A DNA stretch of 64,000 nt from Heracleum sosnowskyi (lineage: Eukaryota; Streptophyta; Magnoliopsida; Apiales; Apiaceae), in NCBI GenBank assembly GCA_030848705.1, contig CM061238.1:53235133-53299132 (forward strand). Direction: 5' to 3'. Both the position numbers and the translations under genes were made by a program. Shown piece by piece: positions 11,626 to 23,548 of the stretch (position 1 is its first letter; every line of letters begins with the position of its first letter). The notes under the pieces are model-generated. The model searched no databases. It was not told the origin of the DNA and was given only the letters and a program-made list of their open reading frames with translations.

Positions 11626-12078
11626 TTAAAATCATTGCATTCCTCTATCTTCTGAAAACCACTGAATATAGATGATTTAATTCCACTGATTGATGTCGTC
11701 ATTCGATGCACTGTCTGGTTTCATGAATAACTGACTTCAATGATAATTCTTCATCTATAAAACATTTAACGGTGTGGCTTCTTTTCTTTAGCTCTGAATA
11801 AACTCTGTATCCTGTACTTCTTCTATCACCAACTGGAAATCTCTGTCACTGTAGTAAATCCACTTCCTTGAATACTTCACTGAGGCTTGAACAATAAATT
11901 GAACTTCTTTCAATGTAGAATAACTTCAAGTCTGTAGATGACTTTAATTCTCCATTCTCTTGACAGATAAAACTCTCTGAGATTCCTGTGACCTTTAATC
12001 TAATATTTACTTATTACATTCTTGTTTAAGTTGAGTAGAATCCTCGAATTACAAATAGGCTATATCATATGCCTTTCA

Positions 12079-12093
12079 ATCTCCCCCTATTTG
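12079..12093 (-). other. Polypurine tract of element B
   Basis: AAATAGGGGGAGAT on the minus strand next to the 3' LTR; primer site for plus-strand DNA synthesis in LTR retrotransposons. Confidence 0.8.
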
Positions 12094-12403
12094 TTTGTTA
12101 GAGAATAACAACCAAATACCTAGAGGATCACTCAACTAAAACCAAGAAAAAGATAAGACTCTTAAGCCTAAGTAAATACTAGAAAGTTCTGGATCAAATA
12201 TGACATTTCCAGATTTCACCAGTAAAGATAAATGCAAGACAGATGTTCCTCTAGACTGAACATATGATAACATTGAACCTGTCTTGATTTACCTAAGCTC
12301 TATACGTATAACATTTACAAAACAGAGCTAACTTTCCTTTACTCCCATGAAACTCCTCATTTTCCTTTTATATCTTTTTCAGCTCCCTCTTCCTAGCTTC
12401 TCC

Positions 12404-12461
12404 AAACTTCTCTATAAACTTCTCTAGAAACTTCTCTAGAAACTTCTCTAGAAACTTCTCC
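12404..12461. repeat. Minisatellite, 12-bp unit x about 5
   Basis: AAACTTCTCTAG repeated head to tail, first and last units imperfect. Absent from the matching part of element C. Confidence 0.9.
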
Positions 12462-12479
12462 CCCTTAGTTGAGGAATTC

Positions 12480-13690
12480 TCTACAGATATAACATTTTGA
12501 GTTTCTGAAGCCAGTAGGAGTTTAGATAATTGATGGAGTTGATCTTGGGTAGTAAATTTGTCTTCAAAATTTCCTTGAGTAGTCCCAACTGATTGTTGAC
12601 AGAGGTGGAAGAAGAAGACCGTTCAACCACTTGTGCTTGCAAAAGTTCTTTATCAGCCTGGGTTTTGAATAGATGTTCATGTAGATCAGCTATGTGAGCT
12701 AACTACATTGCAGTGTATGTGTCTGTGTGTGCACTCACTTGAATTTCTCTTGTAAGTGTATCACTCATCTCACGTGCAGTGTTTCACTCAGTGTTTGACT
12801 CGCATCACTCAACATTAGCTGTCTGTTTGCTCCTTTCTGATCAGTACCTGCATTGAAACTCACCCTAGCCTCTTCAAGAGAGGTCAGTGGTGGTGCAATG
12901 GGAGTTCGCAAATCCCGATCCTCAATCATGTCTATCAAATCACTTGGATTTGAAATCTGAATTGCTTCAGTGATAGACTGACCAAGTTGCCTTCCACTTT
13001 CTCCAGATAAATCTGCGAGTGGAAAATCCCTTAGGGAGCCAGAGATGTTCACTCTGGGAGGGGAGAAAATGATTCTATTTGATTTGGCAAAGAATCAAAT
13101 TTTCCCTCAGATGCCTATGAAGACACTTCTACCATGACAATGGTATGCACTGTAACCAGTTGCAGGTGCTCTGCTTTCACTGTGTCCTGAGTTTCATCTA
13201 ATGGTATTGTCTTCTCCCATTGTGAGTAATGAGAGTGTGCTTGACTCAGTACAAAGTGCCATGGCCCTATCGCAAATTTCAATAGATTCATCTTGTTGAG
13301 AGAATGTCTCTAGAAACAGTTCATTGGCCATTTCAAAGTCCATATCCTATTGAGAGGATACAGATGGGCTGACAGATACCTCAGTATATATTGAATTTCT
13401 TTAGAGGAGGCAGAGCCGTGGGATCACTCACTGTTTCAATCAAAATACTTCTTTGTTTAACATTTGATCTCTGTTCAGGCTGAGAGGTCAAGTAATTAAG
13501 TTGTAGACTCATTGTTTGGCTCTAAGACCTGGGATAGAGATTGTGGATCTACAATCCCTTGATCAGCCCTAACAACCACTTGGGTTCAGCAACAGTAAAA
13601 GAAGTGGATTGAGAGATAGAAAGTAATACCTGAATTGGATTTGGCACTGAAGTTCCAGCTAAGCAAGAGCTAGATCAGAAATAATATATA
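12480..13690 (-). pseudogene. Element B ORF3 remnant
   Basis: Corresponds to the middle of C ORF3 (about 41980-43080). The clearest piece, 13052-12765, shares the LRTPIAPPLTSLE block with C. The N-terminal region and most of the C-terminal half have been deleted, and frames change several times. Confidence 0.75.
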
Positions 13691-14121
13691 CAATATATTT
13701 ACAAAAACAACTAAGACAAATAGAAAATAAAAGATAATAAATAATAATAATAATAAAAATAAAAAAATATATATACAGAAAAAATATTTACAGGAAACTA
13801 TTTACATGAAATTCCATAAATTCTAGAAAAAATATGCATAAAAATATAGAAGTGCATAGAATTAATATAAACTTGCAGAAAAATTTAAACAACATTATTT
13901 ACAATCTGAAACTAACTTAAATGATTCTAAATAAATAAATTTTCAATAAAAATAAATTTCTCCACTTTAAAAAAATGAGAAAAATATTTTTAAAGAAAAT
14001 AAATTATTCAGAATATTTAAATTAACAAGATTTATACTCTAAACAAGAATTGGCAAAATATATCATTCAATATTAGCAAGAGAAAATGATTTTGCAAAGA
14101 ACAAACATGACAGAGATATTG
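13691..14121. other. AT-rich spacer of element B
   Basis: Corresponds to the sequence after pol in C (39900-40300). No genes. The AGTACTA cluster seen in C is missing, since the deletion covers that region. Confidence 0.5.
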
Positions 14122-17100
14122 TTAATCACTAAGACTGTTCAACATACCCAATTTACCAATTAACTTGGTAAATGTGGATTCGTCAAGAGATTTAGTGAAT
14201 ATGTCTGCAGTTTGTTCTTCTGTGGGTACAAAATGTAACTCCACAGTTCCATTCATGACATGCTCTCTGATAAAATGATACCTGATATCAATGTGCTTTG
14301 TTCTCGAGTGCTGCACAGGGTTGTTGGAGATTGCTATGGCACTTGTATTATCACATAAAATAGGGATTTTGTCTAATACAAAGCCATAGTCCCTCAATTG
14401 ATTCCTTATCCATAGGTACTGAGCACAACAGCTTCCAGCAACAATATATTCAGCTTCTGCTGTTGAATTGGAAATTGTTTGTTGTTTCTTGCTATACCAG
14501 GAAATCAATCCACCTCCTAGGAATTGACAACTCCCAGAGGTACTCTTTCTATCAACAACACTACCTGCATAATCAGAATCTGTATATCCAATAAGATTAA
14601 AATCAGAATCTTTAGGGTACCAGATACCTAGATTAGGTGTACCCTTAAGATATCTCAAGATTCTTTTCACAGCAACGAGATGTACATCTCTAGGGTCCGC
14701 TTGGAACCTTGCACACAAGCATGTAGCATACATAATATCTGGTCTACTAGCAGTAAGATAGAGTAAGGAGCCAATCATACCTTTGTAGCTTGTAACATCT
14801 ACCTTGATAGAATTGTCAGAAGCTCCAAGTTTGACTGCTGTTGAGGATGGAGTCCTTGCTGATGCTGAATCCTCCATGTGATACTTCTTGAGGAGTTCTT
14901 TGAGATACTTGGATTGACAAATAAATATACCATTTGACCTTTGACTTACTTGCAATCCAAGAAAGAACTTCAGCTCACCCATCATACTCATTTCAAACTT
15001 ACTCTGCATTAGCTCAGCAAATCTCTTACAGAGATTATCATTAGTAGACCCAAATATGATGTCATCCACATAGACTTGGACTAATATCATATCACTTTTG
15101 TGTTTCTTTGAAAAAAGAGTTTTGTCTATGATACCTCTAACAAAACCATTTTCTAAAAGAAAACCAGAGATAGTGTCATACCATTTTCTTGGGGCTTATT
15201 TAAGACCATAGATAGCCTTGAAGAGAAAGTACACAAAGTCCAGCAGCTCCTGATTTTCAAAGCCAGGGGGCTGTTCCACTTTTTCAAAGCCACTGGTGCA
15301 TAGGTTTCATCATAATCAATGCCTTCAGCTTGTGAATACCCTTGTGCAACCAGTCTTGCCTTGTTCCTTGTAACAATGCCATCCTCATCTAGCTTGTTCC
15401 TGTATACCCATCTTGTACCAACTTCTTTCTTGTTCTTTGGCCCGGGTACCAGCTTCCAGACTTGTTGTTGTTCAAATTGATTGAGTTCATCTTGCATAGC
15501 AATCACCCAATCTGGATCAGTCAGTGCTTCCTCAGTTTTCTTTGGCTCCATTTCAGATAGAAATGCTGAATAATGACATTCATTCTGAGTTGCACTTCTA
15601 GTTTTAACTCCAACATTTGGATCACCAATGATCAGCTCAAAAGGATGAGCTCTATTCCATACAGTATGTCTTGGAAGTATTGATCTTGATGATTCGCCTT
15701 GAAATTCACTTTGATGTTGTGAGTGACTAGATGATCCTTCATTTGCTCCCCCTGAGTTGTTGCTTGATTGCCTTGATGATTCTTCTCCAGTGTTAGTGGT
15801 ATCTCCATTGTTACCAATGTTTCCACCACCATCACCAGGATTATTATCATCATTGTTATTATTAGTACCAGCAATAACTTCAGGTGGGGATGCATCATCT
15901 GATTCTGAGTCTGGCAAGTTATCAAACTTCAGCTTTTCAGATGAATCTTCTTTTTGGATATTAGGGAACTTAGTGTCATCAAAAGTTACATTGACACTTT
16001 CCTTTACTATGTGACTGCCAACCAAGTAGACCCTGTAAGATCTTCTGGAATAACCAACAAAAATAGCTTCTTGTGCCTTGGCATCAAATTTTCCACGTTT
16101 AACATTGTCATCTATAAGCACAAAGCATTTTTCTCCAAATACATGAAAGTACTTGACAGTTGGTTTCTTGTTGTTCATGATCTCATACGGAGTCTTCATT
16201 AAGTCCTTGTTGATTAAAGTTCGATTCTGAGTATAACAAGCTGTATTTGCTGCTTCAGCCCAAAAGTACGTTGGAAGTTTAGACTCACTTAACATAGTCC
16301 TTGCAGCTTCAACCAATGTACGATTCTTTCTTTCCACTACTCCATTTTGTTGAGGAGTTCCAGGGGCAGAATACTGTCTTGTTATTCCTTTATAAGCACA
16401 AAATTCATTAAGAATTGCATTCTTGAATTCAGTACCATTATCTGACCTTATGGCTCTAACAGGAAATTTAGAATCCAGCTCAATCAACTTTACATGGTCA
16501 ATCACCAGGTGTGGGGTCTCATCCTTGGAATGTAGGAATAAAACCCATGTATATTTTGAAAAATCATCAACAATCACAAGTGCATATTGTTTCTTTGACA
16601 TGGACATCACATTAACTGGACCAAACAAATCCATGTGCAGTAGCTGAAGTGGTTCAGTTATTGATGATGTGTCAGTGCCCTTGTGAGAAGCTTTCTTTGA
16701 CTTTCCTTTCTAACATGCCTCACACAGTCCTTCCTGTGTAAATTCCATCTGAGGCAAACCTCTAACCAATTCCCTCTTGACTAAAGAGTTCATGGTTTTG
16801 AAGTTAAGGTGAGACATCTTCTTGTGCCATAGCCAACTTTCATCTGATGAAGCTTTAGCATAAAAACAATTAACTTCATCGTCGGATCCAGAGTCCAAAT
16901 CGACTATGAACAAATCACCTTTCCTTACTCCTTGAAGAGCAGGCTTTCCATTCTTCTTGTGAAGGATCTGACACTTCTCTCTTTCAAAGGAAACAACATA
17001 TCCTCTGTCACAGAAATGACTGATGCTGAGAATATTGAACCTCAGACCTTCCACAAATGATACATCTTCAATGATAACAAATGATACCTTGAACAGCCAC

Positions 17101-17140
17101 TATCCAGAATCCACATAACACGGTTTACCTGTGCCACAAC
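14122..17140 (-). pseudogene. Element B pol remnant
   Basis: Frames 17054-16710, 16634-15153 and 15090-14122 align with C pol. Present: protease DSGC near 17115, the integrase region with SDNGTEF and the NGVVERKNR block, YVDD (near 15057) and the RNase H region to RTKHIDIRYHF. Missing: most of the protease after DSGCS, and the start of reverse transcriptase including DVKSAFLNG with the first catalytic aspartate (deletion near 15290). A TAG at 16710 replaces a glutamine. It cannot encode an active polymerase. Confidence 0.9.
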
Positions 17141-17157
17141 CTTCAATATCAAATTGA

Positions 17158-18063
17158 TTAGTCCTTCCTCGGAACCCAAACTTGATTGGGTCCGGAATAC
17201 TTAAAGAACTGGCCTTTGTCAGGCAAAACAACATTTTTAACCTTAACTACTTCAACCTCTTTGACAAAAGAGCGTTTCCATTTATAGCCAGCCTTAACAC
17301 ATTTCTGAGTAGGCTTAGGGATAAATGAATCCACTCTAGTCTTGGGTGGACTAGCAGTCTTAGCTCTAACATGCTTCTTATTATTAACATGTTGACGTGG
17401 AGCAATCTTATCATCAGATACATGTTTACTATTAAAATAAGCATACATAACATTGAAAGCACAAGACATGCACTTAACCACACCACATGCTTTATGAGAA
17501 AGATTAATAACAGGCATTTTGGTTCTACAGTTGTTTTGATCCAACTTATGGATATCTGATTTAGTCTTTTTAGTTGTAGCAACTTTGACTGGAATATCAG
17601 ATATACACTTGTTGGACTGTTCAACTTCCAAAGCAAGATCTTCTTCACGAATCTCCTTTGCAATGATGATAGAGTGTTCATTCAGAGGTTCTGCCTGGGA
17701 CTCTCTAAAGAAGGGTGTTTCAATACCCTTAAGCACATATGGAATACCCTTTCTTCAGCACTGACTCTATTAGGGGTATTAATACCTAGCAATCCAACAG
17801 CCTCATTATAACCATAACCTATACTAACATGATTACCAATAGCTTGTTGGTTGAAAATCTCTTTAGCAGTCTTGCAGGAATTATAGTAAGCATTGGCTTT
17901 AGTATTAAGCTCACTAATCTTTTCTTTAAGAATGGTTTCCAGTTGAATATAACATTTAACCCTATTCTCAAGAAATGCTATTTTCTCAGTAAGTTCATCC
18001 TGATTAACATGAACTAGTTTTAATTCTTTTATCTCCTGTTCAAGAGCTGTGTTCAAAAGAATT
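17158..18063 (-). pseudogene. Element B gag C-terminal remnant
   Basis: Matches C gag from about residue 450 on: the HVNQDEL block, the HVSIGY block, the CMSCAFNVMYA block and the VWVPRKD end. One frameshift lies near 17740. The gene is cut at 18063 by the element G LTR, so the CCHC region is not in the window. Confidence 0.9.
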
Positions 18064-18784
18064 TGTTGGTCCTTGTGTATTGCAGAAGGGGGGGGGATGA
18101 ATGCAATACTGATAAAATTCAATCTCAGTTTCAACAACTAAAACTAAGATTTAATGTTATCAATAATATGTATGCATTCACAAACAGTATAATAGAGAAG
18201 ACAGGATTCACAAAATAAATGTTTTATTTATTTTGCAAAGTGTTGCTACAACCTCAAGAGAGAATTCTTGAGCTTCGTTCTTCTCCAAGACACTTGCTTG
18301 TCTTCGTTACTTCTCTAGAATGAATTGATAGTCTAAGTATAAAACTAATCCTATCACTATCAACACGGGTCTGTGAAGCTGCTGTCATTATCAAGTGGCA
18401 GCTTCTTACAAAGTGTCTACCCATGTGACTTTCCTAAATTGCTAACAATGTCAGATATACATTACAAAGAAAGCAACCTAGATTCATTCTATTTCTAGCT
18501 AAAATAATTCAGCAAATAGAGACTTGACCTTGCTCTTGAATTGATTCGCTTTTGTTTGCAGTGCTTGAAGCTTCTGTCGTAGTCTTGCAGACTTGGTGCA
18601 GCTTAGGGATACTGTAACACGCCTGTTTCTTGAACATTGAAACTGTCACGGGGTTTGACTGAGAAAGATACCTAGAACAAGGATCTTTCTCGAGACAATT
18701 ACTTTTGCCGCAGAGCTTGCTGTCACAGGAATGTGCTTTTGGTGACAGTAGGAGTTCCTATGCTATCACCCATAAATCCCAACA
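18064..18784 (-). repeat. Element G 3' LTR (721 bp)
   Basis: Plus strand runs from TGTTGGTCC to AATCCCAACA, followed by ATCTCCCCCAATT (polypurine tract on the minus strand, 18785-18798). The G-run at 18088-18096 corresponds to the C-run seen near the end of all LTRs here. Confidence 0.85.
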
Positions 18785-18876
18785 ATCTCCCCCAATTTGT
18801 TTTTATGGACAATAACAACAAATTTACAATATATGCTGACAACTTAACTAACAAGATCAGAATGGATTTAGAATGT

Positions 18877-20413
18877 TTACTTAGCTTGAGATTTCCTCTT
18901 TTGTCTTGTTACTTCCTCTCTTCTGAGAGCTTCTACCAAGCTGCTTCTTAGACCTTCTACAAGAAAGATTTCAGCAGGTGTGACTGCAACATCTTCTATT
19001 TCTTCAATGATCTTCTTGATAGTAGGAGAAATAAGAGAACTAGCATCCCTGAGATTCAACCATTGCTCTTGATCAAATGGATAGCTTCTGAAGTGGAGTT
19101 CTTCATGAATGAGCTTGAATCTACTTCCTCGATAAGCATTGAGAGACATCCTCCTTTGCTTGTCCAGCTTCGAATCTTCTCCTTTTCTCCTTTCCAATAA
19201 TTCCTCTATCTTGTCAGAACAGATCTGCTCCAGGGGATGAATTGATCCAGCAACCATATACTGTAAATCCTTCAGAATAGATGTTTTTAGCTTGTGCAAG
19301 CTGCAAACATAGATTTCTTCTTTTAGATGCTTGATTCTTAAGGGATTTTCCAGCATACATGTTTGATAATTTGGAGCTTCACTTTCTGCCTTGTTGGCAG
19401 TCTTGCATCTTTCCAGGAGTTCAGCTTCCTTCTTATCAAGTTCTGACTGATATTGAGCGTATTGAGAAGAGTCAGGTCTTTTGCTTGGCTTGGGTTGCCC
19501 TTCCTCTGTGGGTTGGGTTTTCCTTTCTTCTGTGGGTGAGTCATCAAACTCATAGTACCAGTGACATGGTATAGGAGAAGCTGGTAAATCAGTTGAAATA
19601 TCAGCATCATCAAAATCTGCAAAGTTGTAGCCAAATTTCTGATAGAATTCAGCATCCCTATTAGCTTGATATTTCAGAATATGTTCCATAACAGACTCTG
19701 GAACATTTTCATAGCTCTCCAGCAACTCTACCATTCTTTCCAGGTAGAAGAAGTCAATTCTTCTTTTATCTAAGGTTGATGTCCTACCACTGGTTGATGT
19801 GGAGACCAGATTGAAATCCTTATCAACCTTGGTAGATCTTGATTCTTCCCACCACAGAATGTACTCAGTGACCTCTTGATTTGCATCCATCTAGACCTCA
19901 ACACTCTTGATTTCTCTAGATTGCATCTGTTGTATCTTAAGACTGTTGGGAGGTATTGATTGAATTGGCTTCTTAAGATTCATGCCAAATCCAGTGGCCT
20001 TTTCCTTTCCTGAGTACTTGTGCTTTCCTTCAGGTTTCTGTCTAGAAAACCATGCTCTTGCTTTGGCTTTCAGTCTTATGGGCTTGACAGTAGCTTTGGC
20101 TTCATCCTTGACAGAACCTTTCTTGACAGTACCTTTGTCGACAGTATCTTCCATGACAGCATCTTCTTTGACAGTTTCCTTGTCGACAGTACCTTTGGTG
20201 ACAACATCTTTTTCTGCATTTATGCAGTTAATAGCACATCTAAGAATGCTTGTCTCCAAAGCTTCCAATATTCTTGGCTCCTCTTCATCTGTTGCACCAG
20301 CATCTTTCTTTTCCTGATTAGGAGTTTCTTCATTGCCTTCATTCTGAGATTGAATACCAGTATTCCCAGAATTACTTCCACCAGCATTTCCAGAAGCTTC
20401 ACCTCCTCCAACC

Positions 20414-20444
<31 letters not shown>

Positions 20445-20595
20445 GAGGAGGAATGTCATAGAGACAGCTTCCACCTTGATCATTTCTTTTAGCATTGGCT
20501 CTAGAGATTAGTTCCTTCACTCTAGCTCCCAGTGCCTTGTCTCTCAACACCAGCATTTTGTAGATCTCTTGAACAACATAAACTCTTCCTGGATT
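18877..20595 (-). pseudogene. Element G third ORF, C-terminal part
   Basis: One frame from 20595 down to 18877, broken by a single TAG at 19891-19893. An aspartate run of nine near 20430, a Ser/Gly/Asn-rich linker, a lysine-rich repeated segment (TVDKETVKED-like) and a C-terminal helical region can be seen. The position between the (off-window) pol and the 3' LTR is that of the env-like ORF of Sireviruses, but I see no signal peptide or membrane segment. Function unknown. The N-terminus lies beyond F. Confidence 0.7.
20086..20210 (-). repeat. Coding minisatellite, GACAGT every 15-18 bp
   Basis: About eight imperfect units with GACAGTACCTTT-like core on the plus strand, encoding TV-rich repeats in the G ORF3. 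Confidence 0.75.
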
Positions 20596-21166
20596 TGTTA
20601 GATCAGAATTCAATGATCGTCAGGAGCTAGACTCAACTGATCAGGATTGCTGACGTCATCAGGATTACATGGTCGTCAGGATTGAGATACATATCAGGAC
20701 TGGGATCAGGATTGATCATCAGGACTGGAAGCTGATCAGGATTCCTACTTCGAGTTATATTTGGAGTCTAGTTAAACATGGAAGTTTATTCTGTCGGTTC
20801 CTGGTTTGTAGAATGTAGCTATCAATTATAGATAGGTTTCAATCTATGTAATTGATTAGGACTTATCATTGATAGAGAAGCTGTGTAGTATATAAACACA
20901 GTTTTGGTTTCGATTTATAAACACAACACAGACGTGAACATAATCGAATAGAAGCTCTTAAGAACATAGAATTTCTTGAGAGAGTTTTTGTAAGCTAGCA
21001 GCTCTCAAGAACATCAGAATTTCTTGAGAGAGTTTGTAACAGTTTTATATCAGATTTAATAAAGCTGTTATCTTTCTTTCATATTTGTGATATATACATT
21101 AAGAAGTCGATTATCTTATACTATTGTATTCAACCCCCTTCTACAATAGATTATTACTGGGCAACA
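20596..21166 (+). repeat. Element F 5' LTR (571 bp)
   Basis: TGTTAGATC to GGGCAACA. The first 137 bp reappear at 63864-64000. Eight TCAGGA words at 20615-20750, a TATA box, and the C-run at about 21133. Confidence 0.95.
20889..20896 (+). promoter_or_regulatory. TATA box of element F LTR
   Basis: TATATAAA, 280 bp before the LTR end, just downstream of the TCAGGA cluster; probable U3 promoter. Confidence 0.65.
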
Positions 21167-21168
21167 AT

Positions 21169-21180
21169 TGGTATCAGAGC
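21169..21180 (+). other. Primer binding site, initiator tRNA-Met type
   Basis: TGGTATCAGAGC, two bases after the LTR; complementary to the 3' end of plant initiator tRNA-Met, usual for Ty1/copia. Confidence 0.9.
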
Positions 21181-21216
21181 AAACTGATTTAATTCTGAAT
21201 CAGATACGATCTAAAG

Positions 21217-23532
21217 ATGTCGACAACCAAGTATGAAAGCATGAAGATTCCCATCTTGAAGAAATCAGAATATCCAACATGGAGGGTAAAGATGTTGATG
21301 TACCTGGAGGCTATGGATCCTGACTATTTGGACAGGATTCGTGATGGACCATATATTCCTACAAGGATTGTAGAACGAACAGATATAGTACCTGAACATT
21401 ATGTGGTCAAGGCTAAAAGTGAATGGACTCCAGAAGAAAAAGCTCATGTACTCAGGGAACCAAAGATAAAGAATATCTTACATAGTAGTCTTGATGCTGT
21501 CATGTCAAACAGAGTGATTGCATGCAAGTCTTCAAAGGAAATATGGGATACTTTGGAAACTCAGTGCCAGGGATCTGCATCTGTCAAGAAAAACAGAAGG
21601 GCTCTTTTGATTCAAGAATATGAACAATTTGATGCAAGACCCGATGAGAGCCTAACTGATCTATATGATAGATTTCTGACACTATTGAACAGTTTATCTT
21701 TAGTTGACAAGGAATATGAAACTGAAGATTCAAACACCAAGTTTCTAAGAGCTTTACCTGAAGAATGGGACACTCAGACATCGATCATTAGACATCAGTA
21801 TGATCTTAACACTGTGTCTCTTGATGAAGTCTATGGGATGCTAAGAACTCATGATCTTGAAGTTCAACAGAGAAAGAACAAGAAAAGCAGCAAGGCAAAA
21901 TCAATTTCTTTGAAAGCAGAGGCTAAATCAAAAGGAAAATCTATGGAGGTCTCTAGAAGTAAAACAAGAATAGTTGAGTCAGATCCTGATGACTCTTCAT
22001 CAGATACTGATGGCAATGCTGATGCCAATACTGATGATGATTCTTCTGACTCAGACATGGAAGAGATGGTTGCTATGATTGTCAGAAACTTCAGAAGGAT
22101 GAAGTTCAGGAAGAATAGAAGACAAGGCAACTTTCAGAAAAAGGCTTTCAATCCAAACAAAGATAAGTATATCAAAAAGGACAGCAAGGGTAGCAAATTT
22201 GACAAGTCAAAGGTTAGATGCTACAAGTGCAATGGTATGGGTCACTTTGCTTCTGAGTGCAAGAAGACGAAGGCACTTATCACATCAAGCAAGGATTGGA
22301 TGGACTCTTCCTCAGAATCTGATACTGAGGTGGCCAACTATGCTCTAATGGCCAACGCTGATGTAACTGCTGCTCCTGATGATAAGGTACTAAATACTAT
22401 CTTTGATTTTGATACTGATAATGCTTCTGAGTTAAGACGTTTTCTAAAGTCATTACATATTAGCTTTAGAAGTCAAACTGCTGAAAATACTAGGATCTTA
22501 TCTGAGATGTCTGAACTTAGAAAAAGGAATGATATATTAGAAGCTGAATTTTCTCGTATGCAAGAAGTACAAAAAGAATGTGATAATGTGAATCACATGT
22601 ATTTAGAGATGAAATCCAAATGTACTGCTCTTGAAAAGGAACTTGTAAATGCTAATGAGAAAATCAGAACCTGGACAGACTCTGGTAGGAAATTTCATGA
22701 GATTAATACCTCTAAGAATTGGAAAGAGTGTCTAGGATATAAGTCAGATGAGGATAAGAAATTGAAAGAGAAAATTGTCATTGATGAGACAGTCAGTCCA
22801 AAGACCTATAGACATGTTATAGATGCAACCAAATCTAAGATTACTCCTGTTAATTTTGTTTTTGGTAAGGATTCCAATTCTACTTTTGAAAAGGGATCTA
22901 CTTCTACACAAGGAATTAAAATCATAAAGTCTAAACCTGTCTTGAATAAAGTCATTAAGAATGTAGGTTTATTGTCTCAGAAACAGCTTAAGGATAAAAT
23001 CTGTGAGGTGACAGATAAGAAAAAGGAATCTACTGTTAAGAGAAACAGGAATGGTAAAGTTGGGATCAACAAAGAGAATGGTTACAAATATATCCCAAAT
23101 GCACCTAGAAAGTGTTGTTTTAACTGTGGTAACTCTAATCATCTTGCTATTGATTGTAAGAAGAGTAAGAAGAAGATTACTGATATTCCTAAGTCTGATG
23201 TTAGGAATAGATCAGTATTTTATAAACCACAGAAGTCCTGTTTTCATTGTGGTAGAATATGGCATTCTATTTATACTTGTAAAGATTATCATGAGTTGTA
23301 CTATAACTTTTATGATCCATTGCCTAAAGTTGATAAAAATAGTGCAAACTCTGGTAGCATTAAGAATGTCAAGTTGGAACATGCTTTTGTTAATACTGAT
23401 ACTGACAAAGCAAATCCTGATGGAGTGAATCCTGTCAGGACTGCTAAAGTCAGAAAGTCTTCTGCTGTGAAATTTAATAAATTGCATGGAAAAGGAACCC
23501 AACAAGTATGGGTTCCTAAATGTTCTAACTAG
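21217..23532 (+). CDS. gag: Element F gag
   Basis: 771 codons from the first ATG after the PBS. The N-terminal third is the copia capsid region (UBN2-type). A CCHC knuckle lies at about residues 335-348 (CYKCNGMGHFASEC). Two more cysteine/histidine knuckles are at about 634-647 and 675-688 (the last CFHCGRIWHSIYTC). Between them is a long charged helical region. The protein ends in the conserved QVWVPK block. Gag packages RNA in the virus-like particle. Pol follows in another frame; see the junction finding. The frame is intact. Confidence 0.95.
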   Translation: MSTTKYESMKIPILKKSEYPTWRVKMLMYLEAMDPDYLDRIRDGPYIPTRIVERTDIVPEHYVVKAKSEWTPEEKAHVLREPKIKNILHSSLDAVMSNRVIACKSSKEIWDTLETQCQGSASVKKNRRALLIQEYEQFDARPDESLTDLYDRFLTLLNSLSLVDKEYETEDSNTKFLRALPEEWDTQTSIIRHQYDLNTVSLDEVYGMLRTHDLEVQQRKNKKSSKAKSISLKAEAKSKGKSMEVSRSKTRIVESDPDDSSSDTDGNADANTDDDSSDSDMEEMVAMIVRNFRRMKFRKNRRQGNFQKKAFNPNKDKYIKKDSKGSKFDKSKVRCYKCNGMGHFASECKKTKALITSSKDWMDSSSESDTEVANYALMANADVTAAPDDKVLNTIFDFDTDNASELRRFLKSLHISFRSQTAENTRILSEMSELRKRNDILEAEFSRMQEVQKECDNVNHMYLEMKSKCTALEKELVNANEKIRTWTDSGRKFHEINTSKNWKECLGYKSDEDKKLKEKIVIDETVSPKTYRHVIDATKSKITPVNFVFGKDSNSTFEKGSTSTQGIKIIKSKPVLNKVIKNVGLLSQKQLKDKICEVTDKKKESTVKRNRNGKVGINKENGYKYIPNAPRKCCFNCGNSNHLAIDCKKSKKKITDIPKSDVRNRSVFYKPQKSCFHCGRIWHSIYTCKDYHELYYNFYDPLPKVDKNSANSGSIKNVKLEHAFVNTDTDKANPDGVNPVRTAKVRKSSAVKFNKLHGKGTQQVWVPKCSN

Positions 23533-23548
23533 TGTGTTTCTATTCTGA

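Larger units (their letters stand above)
10770..12078 (-). repeat. Element B 3' LTR (1309 bp)
   Basis: Runs from TGTTAGGTCC to GCCTTTCA on the plus strand (TG...CA). Both ends match the C LTR in reverse. It holds the conserved G-run near 10796 and the motif array at 11214-11432. The polypurine tract follows directly. Confidence 0.9.
10770..18063 (-). mobile_element. Element B: Ty1/copia (C family), 3' part, degraded
   Basis: Minus-strand element. Order from left: 3' LTR, polypurine tract, shrunken ORF3, pol, gag. It was inserted into A gag after TTGAG (10765-10769). Its gag is cut at 18063 by the LTR of element G. The 5' LTR is beyond the right edge. It is a relative of C, with internal deletions in protease, reverse transcriptase and ORF3. 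Confidence 0.85.
18064..20595 (-). mobile_element. Element G: LTR retrotransposon, 3' end only
   Basis: Minus-strand element inserted in B gag after GAATT (18059-18063). The window shows its 3' LTR, polypurine tract and the end of its third ORF; everything upstream was pushed past the right edge by element F, which is inserted at 20595/20596. Confidence 0.8.

Noticed and set aside
15632..15925. Methionine/isoleucine-rich ORF beside integrase (also 37990-38283, 24870-25232)
   Set aside because: Shadow frame of the acidic linker in pol; composition follows from the GAT repeats.
20220..20495. Poly-methionine ORF in element G
   Set aside because: Shadow of the GAT repeat that codes the aspartate run.
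21167..21180. Possible tRNA sequence after the LTR
   Set aside because: It is only the 12-base primer binding site; no tRNA fold.
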